Positions 56,075 to 64,000 of a stretch of 64,000 nt of DNA are shown piece by piece; the first letter of the stretch is position 1, and every line of letters begins with the position of its first letter. Made by a program: the position numbers and the translations under genes. Under the pieces are notes generated by a model. That model did not search any database. It saw only the letters and a program-made list of their open reading frames with translations, and was not told the DNA's origin. Source of the DNA: Nitrospira sp. Its GTDB lineage: Bacteria > Nitrospirota > Nitrospiria > Nitrospirales > Nitrospiraceae. Location: positions 62,001 through 126,000 of the forward strand of contig JAUYAO010000057.1 of the NCBI GenBank assembly GCA_030692565.1, written 5' to 3'.

Positions 56075-57709
56075 TCAATCGGGCACATAGGCCGGCAGCA
56101 GAGGCTGGACGGCCGCCGCCATCTGCATGACCCGCTGATCCGCCGCCTTCTCCGACTCGCCGGACTGCACGGCAGCCACCAACCGGATAAGGGCTCCATC
56201 CGTCCGTTTCATCGTGAGCGCATCCACAAACAGAAAGAACTTGACCAAATACTCGCTCGTCACCACCCGGTGGCGCTGCTTGAACCAATAGAGCACCACT
56301 TGTTTCTGCTCGCCCTTCTGGATCATCACCCGGTTGGCTCGAAACCCGCTCCCCGCCAGGACGTCACCGGGCACGACCACTTCATCGAGCGACGTGATTT
56401 CCCACCCGCCGCCGGGAATACAGGTCTTCGGAGAATGCGTCGCGCGCCCCTTTTCCTGGGAACGATAGTACGCCGCATAAACATTGATCGGGCCCCCGGG
56501 GCCTTGATAGTTGGCCAACAGGTAGTCGTCGAAACGCAACACATCGACATATTGTCGCTCCATCACCATCGGTTCACCCTGCCATCCGGCCACCTGCATG
56601 GGGAAATCGACGAAGTTCTGGCGCGGAGGAGGCACGTGGTCGCGCCCGTCGGCATGAAAAGACATCGACGTCGTCACGGCCAGGAGTCCGATGCAGGCGA
56701 AAACCGGGCCGCTCACGACAAGCGCGGCGGGACCGGGAGACAACACCGCGCCCGGGCGCGCCGCAGGCCGATCGACGCCCGGCGCAGATCCAGCGCCGAC
56801 CCGCTCCAGCAGCCACATTTCCGCGCCGAGTATCGCCAGACTCAAGACGAACAGGAACCAGCCCTCGAACGCGTGCATAAACCCTTCGGCCGCGCTCTGG
56901 CCGAATCGCTCGACGAGGACTCCGATCAATCCGATCCGCAGGCCGTTCAAAAGCACCGCTAAGGGGATCGCCGAAGCGACCAGCACCACCCGCTTCCACA
57001 GGCGACTCTGGAATAGGTACGCGCTCAACAAGGTCAGGGCGATCAACGGAATCAGGTAGCGCAAGCCGCTGCAGGCTTCGACCACTTGCAGCTGGATCGG
57101 GCCGAGGTCGATGACGTTGCCTTCGCGGAAGGCCGTCACTCCGATCAGTTGAAGAAAACCGACGCCCAGCGTCGACGACATGAGTTGCAGAGAAGAAGAT
57201 AGACTCTGTAACAGCATCTGCGGCGGGGGAATCATGGTCAGGAGATACCCGAGGGGAAACGCCATCTCACGGGTCGCGCACGGGCCTGCGACCGCCAGAG
57301 CCAACCCGACGATCACCAGCCACAAGGAGAGATGCTGAAGAAAATAAATAGTAGCGAGTTCACCGACGAGGTAGAGCGCAAGCCCGAGCACGGCCGGACC
57401 GAGGCCCCACCAGGACGGGACCATGCCCGCCGCCACAACCTGTTCACGGCGTAACCAGATGAGAGCCACCGTGATGACCGGCACGAAGAACCCGTGGCTG
57501 AAGTTGTCATCCTCCATCCACTGCGTCACCAAATACGCCAGACTCTCGGCATAGGCGATGCCGATCAGCACGACGACAGCCAAGGCCGCCCCCCAGAGCA
57601 TGATCGGCCGGCGACGAGGAAGTCCGGGAGCGCTGACTTCGGTTAAGACCATTCCACTAGTCGGCATGGACGTCACTCCGGAGAATTCCATTTCGTACTC
57701 TTGCCCCAT
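56075..57709 (-). CDS. exosortase fused to EpsI domain (XrtD-type)
   Basis: A 544-residue fusion. Residues about 35-300 form an exosortase with about eight spans; the catalytic triad is Cys213 (VEACSGLRYL), Arg258 (NGLRIGLIG) and His279 (MHAFEGWFLF). After a linker (about 300-340) an EpsI-like domain follows, with FPMQVAGWQGEP and YYRSQEKGRATHSPKTCIPGGGW. This architecture is that of XrtD, which cleaves VPLPA-type sorting tails. Start ATG 57709 follows AAGGGA; the longer frame overlaps the wecG gene. No sorting substrate is visible in the window. Confidence 0.92.
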   Translation of the reverse strand: MGQEYEMEFSGVTSMPTSGMVLTEVSAPGLPRRRPIMLWGAALAVVVLIGIAYAESLAYLVTQWMEDDNFSHGFFVPVITVALIWLRREQVVAAGMVPSWWGLGPAVLGLALYLVGELATIYFLQHLSLWLVIVGLALAVAGPCATREMAFPLGYLLTMIPPPQMLLQSLSSSLQLMSSTLGVGFLQLIGVTAFREGNVIDLGPIQLQVVEACSGLRYLIPLIALTLLSAYLFQSRLWKRVVLVASAIPLAVLLNGLRIGLIGVLVERFGQSAAEGFMHAFEGWFLFVLSLAILGAEMWLLERVGAGSAPGVDRPAARPGAVLSPGPAALVVSGPVFACIGLLAVTTSMSFHADGRDHVPPPRQNFVDFPMQVAGWQGEPMVMERQYVDVLRFDDYLLANYQGPGGPINVYAAYYRSQEKGRATHSPKTCIPGGGWEITSLDEVVVPGDVLAGSGFRANRVMIQKGEQKQVVLYWFKQRHRVVTSEYLVKFFLFVDALTMKRTDGALIRLVAAVQSGESEKAADQRVMQMAAAVQPLLPAYVPD

Positions 57710-57716
57710 CAGTCCC

Positions 57717-58517
57717 TTAGGAAAAGTCCCGCCAGCCGGCCATTTCCAATGCAACGAGTCCCACGAATTGCGTCCCTTCGATCATGACCCGCTTCCACAA
57801 CCGGCGCGGTTCGCAGGCAAACCGCCACAACCACTCGAATCCCATGTCGCCGACCCAATCGGGCGCGCGCTGCACCGTCCCCGCTAGAAACTTGAATGCG
57901 GCCCCGACCCCGAGCACCAACGGCACATCCAGCCGGTCACGATGGGCATAGATCCACTGCTCTTGCTTGGGGAGCCCGAGTCCCACCCACAACACGTCCG
58001 GCTTCGCCTCGTTGATCCGCCGGATCGCGGCCTCGTCTTCTTCTTCCGTCAACGGGCGAAACGGCGGCGAGTAGGCTCCGGCAACGGTCAACCCGGGATA
58101 CTGCCGCGTCAGATTGCCCGCAAGACGCTCAAGGGTCAGATCGGTATCGCCGTAAAAGTAATGCCGGAATCCCAAGCCCTGGGTGCCGAAAAAAAAGGCT
58201 TTCATCAGATCGGTGCCGGCGACGCGGGACCGCACTGCGCCGCCCTTCCATTGCGCCACTTTCACCAGGGAGATACCGTCAGGAACGGTCAGGTCCGCCT
58301 GCCGGACCATGCGCCGGAAATCGGCCCGGTTGTGCGCCTCAACGACTGCGTGCATATCGGCCACCACGACCCAATGAGGACGGAAGCGCTCGTGCGTGAC
58401 CCAATGCGTCATCACCGACACGACGTCTGGAATTTGAATCATATGGACGGGAAGCCCGAGAATCGGCACCTGGCAGAACCGACTCGCTTGCTCTTGCTCA
58501 ATCGTCGCTGAAGCCAT
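57717..58517 (-). CDS. WecG/TagA/CpsF-family glycosyltransferase
   Basis: A 266-residue GT26 glycosyltransferase that usually adds ManNAc-type sugar to a lipid-linked acceptor. ATG 58517 has AAGGAGG 5 bases upstream; the longer frame would begin within the promoter. Family blocks are HWVVVADMHAVVEAHN, LTVPDGISLVKVA, RVAGTDLMKAFFF and PDVLWVGLGLPKQEQW. It is the first gene of the nine-gene unit that runs down to 46107, with a three-repeat box about 95 bases before the ATG. Confidence 0.93.
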   Translation of the reverse strand: MASATIEQEQASRFCQVPILGLPVHMIQIPDVVSVMTHWVTHERFRPHWVVVADMHAVVEAHNRADFRRMVRQADLTVPDGISLVKVAQWKGGAVRSRVAGTDLMKAFFFGTQGLGFRHYFYGDTDLTLERLAGNLTRQYPGLTVAGAYSPPFRPLTEEEDEAAIRRINEAKPDVLWVGLGLPKQEQWIYAHRDRLDVPLVLGVGAAFKFLAGTVQRAPDWVGDMGFEWLWRFACEPRRLWKRVMIEGTQFVGLVALEMAGWRDFS

Positions 58518-58564
58518 CGCAGACCTCCTTGTGATACGCACGACGCCGGATCCATGGGAGGCCA

Positions 58565-58630
58565 AGTCTAGCGAGTCCGCCCGATCGGCAGGCCACGCCA
58601 AGCTCAAGTTTGTGTTAACGAATCGTTAAA
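58565..58630 (-). promoter_or_regulatory. promoter region with three-repeat box, wecG unit
   Basis: On the minus strand TTTAAC (58630-58625), GTTAAC (58619-58614) and CTTGAG (58608-58603) lie at 11-base spacing. TAGACT (58570-58565) starts 32 bases beyond the last repeat. Every one of these elements is at the same spacing before gmd. Confidence 0.65.
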
Positions 58631-58707
58631 CTGTGGGGAGCTCGGGAGTTGCAGTTGAGAGAACTGAATCCGGCAGGGGGGTACCAGACTGGCCGGACAA
58701 GACCGGG

Positions 58708-59667
58708 TCAGTAGACGACTTCCCGAAGCGATTCCCGGTGGGCCTGAAACCAGGACACCGTTTTTTCAATGCCTTCCGGCAGGGACTGTTGCGCCAGGAA
58801 GTGGAACAACTCTGCGGCTTTGGAGACGTCGACGCACCGGCGGGGCTGCCCGTTGGGCTTGCGCGTATCCCAGACAAACTCCCCGGAATAGCCGACTTTC
58901 TGAGCAACCAGCATAGCCAGATCCCGGATCGAGATTTCCAGCCCGCTCCCCAGATTGACCGGTTCGCTTCGATCATAATGTTCCGCCGCCGCCAGGATGC
59001 CCTCCGCCGCATCCTCGACGTACAGGAATTCACGAGTGGGCGTCCCGTCTCCCCAGATCGTCACGGCAGCCGCATCCTGCTCTTTCGCTTCGGTGCACTT
59101 GCGGATGAGCGCAGGAATGACGTGAGACGTTTCGAGATGGAAATTGTCCCTGGGGCCGTACAGATTCACAGGAAACAGCACCATCGCATTGAACCCGTAC
59201 TGGGTACGATAGGCTTGCGCTTGAACCAGGAGCATCTTCTTTGCGAGCCCATAAGGAGCATTGGTCTCCTCCGGATAACCGTCCCAGAGCGCCGCTTCTT
59301 GAAAGGGAATGGGCGCATGCTTCGGGTACGCGCAGATCGTGCCGAGCGCCACGAATTTCTTGAGGCCGCGGCGCCGCCCGACTTCCATCAATTGCGCGCC
59401 CATCATCAGATTGTCGTAGAAAAATTGACCGGCGCAGGCCTGATTGGCGCCGATCCCCCCGACACGAGCCGCTAAATGAAGGACCAGATCAGGGCGGGCG
59501 TCATCATACAGCCGTTCGACGGCATCCATGGTAACCAGGTCATAGTCCCGGCTCCTCGGCACCACGATCGCTCCACATCCGCGCTCTCTCAGCTTCTCCA
59601 CAACGTAAGAGCCCAGAAAGCCGGCGCCGCCCGTTACCACAACCCTTTGATCTCTCCAGAAGTGCAT
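58708..59667 (-). CDS. fcl: GDP-L-fucose synthase
   Basis: A 319-residue short-chain dehydrogenase-type epimerase/reductase that converts GDP-4-keto-6-deoxymannose to GDP-L-fucose. Rossmann motif [27 protein letters not shown], catalytic Tyr-x-x-x-Lys in [12 protein letters not shown], and [10 protein letters not shown] are all present. The gene starts inside the end of gmd (34-base overlap), the next enzyme of the same pathway, so fucose is a likely component of the polysaccharide. Confidence 0.95.
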   Translation of the reverse strand: MHFWRDQRVVVTGGAGFLGSYVVEKLRERGCGAIVVPRSRDYDLVTMDAVERLYDDARPDLVLHLAARVGGIGANQACAGQFFYDNLMMGAQLMEVGRRRGLKKFVALGTICAYPKHAPIPFQEAALWDGYPEETNAPYGLAKKMLLVQAQAYRTQYGFNAMVLFPVNLYGPRDNFHLETSHVIPALIRKCTEAKEQDAAAVTIWGDGTPTREFLYVEDAAEGILAAAEHYDRSEPVNLGSGLEISIRDLAMLVAQKVGYSGEFVWDTRKPNGQPRRCVDVSKAAELFHFLAQQSLPEGIEKTVSWFQAHRESLREVVY

Positions 59668-60677
59668 AATTCCGCCTTTGCCTGGACACCGGTGAGGCGC
59701 TGCTGTTCCGCGTCCATGTCGGCCCGCACCATCGTCCGGACCAGGTCATGGAAAGACATCGTAGGCCGCCACCCCAAATCGCGGGCTGCCTTGCTCGCAT
59801 CGCCGATCAGCAGATCCACTTCGGTCGGACGGTAATAGCGAGGGTCGATCTTCACGTACTGCGTCCAATCCAAATCGAGGACACCGAAGGCCACATCCAG
59901 CAACTCCCGCACGGAATGGGTTTCTCCGGTCGCGACGACATAATCATCGGGGCGATCGGCCTGCAGCATCATCCACATGGCCTCTACGTAGTCACCGGCG
60001 AATCCCCAATCGCGCTTCGCGTCGAGGTTGCCCAGAAACAGTTCGTGTTGCAGGCCGAGCTTGATGCGCGCGGCCGACTTGGTGATTTTCCGGCTGACGA
60101 ATGTTTCCCCGCGGCGCGGCGACTCGTGATTGAACAGGATGCCGTTGCAGGCAAACATCCCGTACGCCTCGCGGTAGTTCACGGTCATCCAATGCGCATA
60201 GAGCTTGGCCACGCCATAGGGGCTCCTGGGATAGAAGGGCGTGGTTTCGCGCTGGGGGATTTCCTGAACTTTTCCGAACATCTCGCTGGAAGAGGCTTGA
60301 TAAAACCTGGGCCGGAGTCCGGTTTCACGAACCGCCTCCAATAGCCGTAAGGTTCCGAGACCCGTGACCTCACTGGTGTATTCCGGGATATCGAAACTCA
60401 CGCGCACATGGCTTTGCGCCCCCAGATTATAAATTTCATCGGGCTGGACACGGCGCAGCACCTTATTTAATGAACTCGCGTCGTTGAGGTCTCCATATAC
60501 CAAGCGCAACCGCGCCTCGGGGAGATGCGGATCTTCATAAATCTGATCGATGCGAGCGGTGTTGAAAGAACTGGATCGGCGAATGATCCCGTATACCTCA
60601 TAGCCCTTCGCCAGCAGGAATTCCGCAAGATACGATCCATCCTGCCCTGTAATCCCCGTAATCAATGCCTTCTTCAT
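59634..60677 (-). CDS. gmd: GDP-mannose 4,6-dehydratase
   Basis: A 347-residue GDP-mannose dehydratase; the first step to GDP-fucose and GDP-rhamnose. The N-terminal NADP motif is [19 protein letters not shown], with [21 protein letters not shown], the catalytic [17 protein letters not shown], and [15 protein letters not shown] 60677 has GGGAGG; the six extra codons upstream are not needed. It has its own promoter region with a three-repeat box about 70-130 bases upstream. It is co-transcribed with fcl. Confidence 0.96.
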   Translation of the reverse strand: MKKALITGITGQDGSYLAEFLLAKGYEVYGIIRRSSSFNTARIDQIYEDPHLPEARLRLVYGDLNDASSLNKVLRRVQPDEIYNLGAQSHVRVSFDIPEYTSEVTGLGTLRLLEAVRETGLRPRFYQASSSEMFGKVQEIPQRETTPFYPRSPYGVAKLYAHWMTVNYREAYGMFACNGILFNHESPRRGETFVSRKITKSAARIKLGLQHELFLGNLDAKRDWGFAGDYVEAMWMMLQADRPDDYVVATGETHSVRELLDVAFGVLDLDWTQYVKIDPRYYRPTEVDLLIGDASKAARDLGWRPTMSFHDLVRTMVRADMDAEQQRLTGVQAKAELCTSGEIKGLW

Positions 60678-60745
60678 GACGCCTCCCGGGTCCAACCTGG
60701 CCTCCCCATGCCTCGCACTTATGATCGCGCTTTGGCAGCGGGGGG

Positions 60746-60811
60746 AGTGTAGCGATCTCTACAAGATCTGATGCCACAGAGGGCTCAAGACTCCGTTAAC
60801 AAAACGTTAAA
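60746..60811 (-). promoter_or_regulatory. promoter region with three-repeat box, gmd unit
   Basis: On the minus strand TTTAAC (60811-60806), GTTAAC (60800-60795) and CTTGAG (60789-60784) are at 11-base spacing, and TACACT (60751-60746) begins 32 bases after. The region aligns without gaps to that before wecG, sharing also GTGGC, GATC and TCGCTA. Confidence 0.65.
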
Positions 60812-60904
60812 TTATTCATCGACGGATCAGGGATGGAGAGGACTGTACAACCTCACCAGACCGGCAGTCCCGCGTTGGAGGAAAACAAGCGGTGGAGCAA
60901 CCGG

Positions 60905-62068
60905 CTAACGGGGCCGGGAAGCGCTGAGGGACGGATGGCGGTCCGGCGAGGCGTCGGCCAGAACCTCTTGAAAGGTTTGGATCATTCGTTCGATATGGCG
61001 ATCCTTGCTGAAGTGCAACTCGCAACGACGGCGGGCATTCTGCCCGAACTGCCGCTGGTCCTCCTCGTGGTCCAGCAACGCGCACATGCGCAGGGCCAGG
61101 TCATAGGGGTCGTTCGTATAGGCTTCGACGCCGCACTCCCCGTTGACGACCGTTTCCCTGAGACAGCCTTGATTCGTATAAACAATCGGCAGGCCAGCGG
61201 CCATCGCTTCAAGCACGACCATCGGCTGGCCCTCCTGCTGGATTCCCGGAAAAACAAAGATATCGGACGACTGCAGCACCGCGTCTTTCGTCAGCCCGGT
61301 TACCTCTCCGACAAACGTGATATAGGGCTCCAACCGGTGTTGACCGATGTACCATTCCGCCGTCTGCCGATGGAGCTCATGCGACCAGCTCCCGGCGAAC
61401 ACGAAGGCCACGTCGCGACGATGCCTGAGCACCGTTGGGATCGCCGCCAAGAGCACCAGCGTGCCTTTCATCCGGTTCAACGTGTTGAGATGCAGGATGC
61501 GCCAGGGCCTGGTGCCGTTCGGAGGATCCCGCCTCGGTTCGTCCCGGGACAACTCGACACCGTTCGGCACGACCGCAATCCGCTCGTCCGGGATGAGTCC
61601 GGCAAAGAGTCCGCGAAACGACTCCCCCAGCACGATCATTCTGGACACCGTTCCCAACACCGCGCGGGCATAGAAGCGGATCGGAGCCCAACTGGACTCG
61701 TACCAATCGCGCAACGCCCCGCCATGCAGATGCGCCACGATCTTGGCTCCCGTCAGCACCGCGGGCCAGATGAGCAGACTATCCCGGATAAAACCCAGCG
61801 TGGTTTGCGAGAGCACAAGGTAGACGACCTGCGGACGGCGGGCCAGCAGCAGACGCCAGAGACGAAACCATTGGCGAACAAAGAGCACGACGTCGTGCCA
61901 ATCCGGATTGTTGACATGCCCGATACCCCGCCGGTCGGCCAGGTCCAGATGGCTCACATCGAACGACTCCGTCAATTTCGAATCGAGCAAAGTCCGAATC
62001 GCCACCGCCACACCGTGATAAGGCGGCGGTGTCGGACCGATGATCAGCAGCTTCGGCTTGTCAGACAT
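60905..62068 (-). CDS. GT4-family glycosyltransferase
   Basis: A 387-residue retaining glycosyltransferase with GT-B fold. The N-domain begins LLIIGPTPPPYHGVAVAIR, and the donor-binding C-domain has ILHLNTLNRMKGTLVLLAAI, VPNGVELS, FVFPGIQQEGQPMVVLEAMAAGLPIV, and the EX7E pair. Soluble, likely membrane-associated, adding a sugar to the lipid-linked repeat. Donor and acceptor cannot be read. ATG 62068 has AGGGG. 16 bases separate it from the previous glycosyltransferase. Confidence 0.92.
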   Translation of the reverse strand: MSDKPKLLIIGPTPPPYHGVAVAIRTLLDSKLTESFDVSHLDLADRRGIGHVNNPDWHDVVLFVRQWFRLWRLLLARRPQVVYLVLSQTTLGFIRDSLLIWPAVLTGAKIVAHLHGGALRDWYESSWAPIRFYARAVLGTVSRMIVLGESFRGLFAGLIPDERIAVVPNGVELSRDEPRRDPPNGTRPWRILHLNTLNRMKGTLVLLAAIPTVLRHRRDVAFVFAGSWSHELHRQTAEWYIGQHRLEPYITFVGEVTGLTKDAVLQSSDIFVFPGIQQEGQPMVVLEAMAAGLPIVYTNQGCLRETVVNGECGVEAYTNDPYDLALRMCALLDHEEDQRQFGQNARRRCELHFSKDRHIERMIQTFQEVLADASPDRHPSLSASRPR

Positions 62069-62084
62069 GTCGCCCCTGGTTCAA

Positions 62085-63257
62085 TCACAGATTTCCCTCC
62101 CGGCCTTCTACCAATGGGAACCGATCGGATTGCTCCGTGACGCTTCGCATGAACTTCACCATACGGGCGGCAGAAGGCCCAGCGTCGAACGCCCGCACAT
62201 GTTCGTATCCGGCCCGCCCCATGCTACGCCGGTCTTCTTGAGACAGCCTAAGAAGTTTCAGAATTGTCGCAGACGACGCTCCCGCGTCATGGGGATCGAT
62301 AGAAAATCCCGTCACTCCCTCTTTGACCAGGTCGCGCGTAGCGGCAGCATGCACGGACGACACAACGGGCAGTTCTGCGGCCATGGCTTCGCTCAGCACC
62401 AGTCCGAACGCATCGTACAAGGTATGAAACACGAACAGGTCCGCACAGGCGAGATACTGCGGCAGATCTTCCGCCTGCACGTAGCCTTCGAAATAAACAT
62501 GAGGGATACGTTGTTCACTAACCATCTGTTCCAACGAAGCCCGTTCCGGCCCATCACCGAGAATCACCAGACTGACGTCCGGGCGAACCGGCGCGACCCG
62601 GTGATAGATCTCCAGCATTTCCCGACAGCCTTTCCTGGAAATGAGCTGGCCGATGGATAGGAGAACAACACCGGGGTAGCGACTACGGAGAACCTGATAG
62701 CCGGGACTCCGCCGGACGGCGTCGGTTCGTTCATGAATCCTCGACACATCAAGCGGCATGACGGCCCGCAAGACCCGGCGCGGCGGAGCCCCATAGTGCA
62801 CAAACGCGTCGCGCGCCACGGAAGATTCCGCAATCGAGCCGTGGGCCGATCCGATCACGAGATGCCTGATCCAGCGCCGGATACGAGACGATTCGGCGCC
62901 GTCCTGCAGAGTCAGATGCGTCCAGGCCACATACTTCTTTCGAAACAGCCGGCAGTAGACGAACGCGGCCACATTCGCCGCGGCGAATCCTCCGCTCAAC
63001 ACCACGTCCGGATTCAGCCGCCGTAGCGCCCGTATCACCCCGTAATTCAGATGAATCGAGACATCGGCCTGGCGCGGGCGAATGTGAAACCCTGGCAACA
63101 CCTGCACCGCGAACGGGATCGATCCCAGCTCCCATTGACGATTTTCCTCCCGCTCGGCCATCAGCAGGACAGTCAAACTCTCCACCTGCCCGGCCATCGC
63201 CGCAAACAGCGGGATACGATAGGGCGTCAGTATGTTCGTGACGATTGCAAGCTTCAT
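62085..63257 (-). CDS. GT4-family glycosyltransferase
   Basis: A 390-residue GT-B glycosyltransferase. N-terminal AIVTNILTPYRIPLFAAMAG is the familiar GT4 opening; the C-domain has VVLLSIGQLISRKGCREMLEI, VILGDGPERASLEQMV, YFEGYVQAEDLPQYLACADLFVFHTLYDAFGLVLSEAMAAELPVV. It probably extends the same repeat unit as its neighbour. ATG 63257 has GAGGG close by. It lies in one direction with the methyltransferase and the other glycosyltransferase. Confidence 0.92.
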   Translation of the reverse strand: MKLAIVTNILTPYRIPLFAAMAGQVESLTVLLMAEREENRQWELGSIPFAVQVLPGFHIRPRQADVSIHLNYGVIRALRRLNPDVVLSGGFAAANVAAFVYCRLFRKKYVAWTHLTLQDGAESSRIRRWIRHLVIGSAHGSIAESSVARDAFVHYGAPPRRVLRAVMPLDVSRIHERTDAVRRSPGYQVLRSRYPGVVLLSIGQLISRKGCREMLEIYHRVAPVRPDVSLVILGDGPERASLEQMVSEQRIPHVYFEGYVQAEDLPQYLACADLFVFHTLYDAFGLVLSEAMAAELPVVSSVHAAATRDLVKEGVTGFSIDPHDAGASSATILKLLRLSQEDRRSMGRAGYEHVRAFDAGPSAARMVKFMRSVTEQSDRFPLVEGREGNL

Positions 63258-63297
63258 ATCGTCCCTCTGTTCGTCACTCGTTAGTCATCAGCAGCAC

Positions 63298-64000
63298 TCA
63301 TTTGCTCTTGTGGCATAGAACGGCATGATGCGCATAATAGAATTTGGCCCAAAGAGACTTGAGCAGGCTTGGCAGGTAGTAATTTGTGATCGTCATCCTC
63401 ATGCGCTGGAGCCTATTGGCGGAATTTTTCTCAGACACAAACCTGATGGTGTCTCGATCAAGGATCGGCACGTACGTCCGTTCGGCAATCACGCTGAAGC
63501 CGTTGCAGGAGAGCAAGCGTCTGAAGGACGGCGCGGTAAAGAATTGGACGTGTCCGCTTATATTCCGAGTACGATCCCAGATCCATGACTTGAGCCTGCC
63601 TGCAAACAGATCTTCCAATGGGACTTCCGCAATCAGATAAGAAAACTCAAGATGCCGCAAGGATTGAAGGAAAACGGCCGGCGCTTCCAGATGTTCCAGG
63701 ACATGACTTACAATGACGACGTCAACCTGTCGAGGGAGCGTTCCAGGGATCGTGATGTCCGTGCATATGGTCTCGATATTCGTGGTGGACCCCTTAAGGT
63801 ATTGGAGCGCCTCAATTGAATAATCCGCCGCGATATATCGCTGCGCCAGCCCCCGGGTCTGACATTCTCGAATGACGGCTCCTGTCCCGCACCCCAGCTC
63901 CATGAGTGTCGTGGGGCGTATGGCGTGATGATTCAAGAGTTGTTCGATAGAGTTGGCCTTTTCAATCGCGCCTCTTCTCAACCACTCCGCCTCCGCGACA
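63298..64000 (-). CDS. class I SAM-dependent methyltransferase (5' end outside)
   Basis: At least 227 residues of a methyltransferase; the frame stays open to the window edge (..AEAEWLRRGAIEKAN), so the true start is beyond 64000. The SAM motif I is LMELGCGTGAVIRECQ, then IAADYSIEALQYL, motif IV VDVVIVSHVLEHLEAPAVFL and a hydrophobic IAEVPLEDLF. It ends with YAHHAVLCHKSK. Likely modifies a sugar or lipid in the polysaccharide pathway. Substrate unknown. Confidence 0.88.
   Translation of the reverse strand, partial: VAEAEWLRRGAIEKANSIEQLLNHHAIRPTTLMELGCGTGAVIRECQTRGLAQRYIAADYSIEALQYLKGSTTNIETICTDITIPGTLPRQVDVVIVSHVLEHLEAPAVFLQSLRHLEFSYLIAEVPLEDLFAGRLKSWIWDRTRNISGHVQFFTAPSFRRLLSCNGFSVIAERTYVPILDRDTIRFVSEKNSANRLQRMRMTITNYYLPSLLKSLWAKFYYAHHAVLCHKSK

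Noticed and set aside
58571..58602. Possible sigma-54 promoter (GTGGC..GATC blocks)
   Set aside because: The -24 GG and -12 GC at the fixed 10-base interval are not both present before wecG or gmd.

Overview
The window looks like chromosome of a GC-rich, Gram-negative bacterium, most likely a Nitrospira-type member of the Nitrospirota. This is inferred from the mix of an exosortase/PEP-CTERM exopolysaccharide locus, a TIGR03790-type protein, PhoX, PPK1 and a phosphate-selective porin, together with outer-membrane lipoproteins. No rRNA or other decisive phylogenetic marker is present, so the genus is only an inference.

Layout. 1-12.6 kb is mostly housekeeping: the end of a 6-phosphogluconate dehydrogenase and zwf, a thioredoxin-like protein, an SGNH hydrolase, a HEAT-repeat/HD-GYP pair, an OmpH/Skp chaperone, a rhodanese and a radical SAM protein, serS with tRNA-Ser(UGA), tRNA-Ser(GCU), an FKBP isomerase and tRNA-Phe(GAA). 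12.6-20.8 kb is an integrative island beside tRNA-Phe. It holds a TacA/TacT-type toxin-antitoxin pair with a palindromic operator, a tandem family of small unknown proteins (one member frameshifted), two excisionase-like plus tyrosine-integrase modules, and a recombinase-like protein lacking the catalytic tyrosine. 20.8-28.6 kb carries a PhoB-like regulator, a DksA-type zinc-finger protein, Tat-exported PhoX and PPK1. 28.6-35.5 kb is a 2056-residue SpvB/FG-GAP/RHS protein with a putative toxin tip and a TPR partner gene. 35.5-46 kb is mixed: a LuxR regulator, methylglyoxal synthase, a proteasome-like Ntn-hydrolase candidate, a TIGR03790 protein, a CBS protein, an atypical OmpR-type regulator, PstS and an OprP-like porin. 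46.1-64 kb is a minus-strand exopolysaccharide locus of the exosortase type: methyltransferase, two GT4 glycosyltransferases, gmd-fcl, a WecG-like transferase, an XrtD/EpsI fusion, an initiating sugar-phosphate transferase, PrsT, Wza-like export protein, outer-membrane beta-protein, Wzz-like chain-length protein, tyrosine autokinase and AAA ATPase.

How it fits together. Several phosphate genes (phoX, ppk1, pstS, the porin, two OmpR/PhoB-type regulators) are scattered over the window rather than forming one operon. Direct repeats of a TTAAC-type hexamer at 11-bp spacing, the geometry of PhoB/PhoP boxes, lie upstream of pstS, ppk1 and phoX. The same box lies upstream of both exopolysaccharide units (wecG... 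and gmd-fcl), which suggests that polysaccharide production and phosphate metabolism share a regulator. Small genes below 60 codons were also found by reading the gaps, notably a 54-codon gene ahead of phoX and a 44-codon single-membrane-span gene near the proteasome-like gene.
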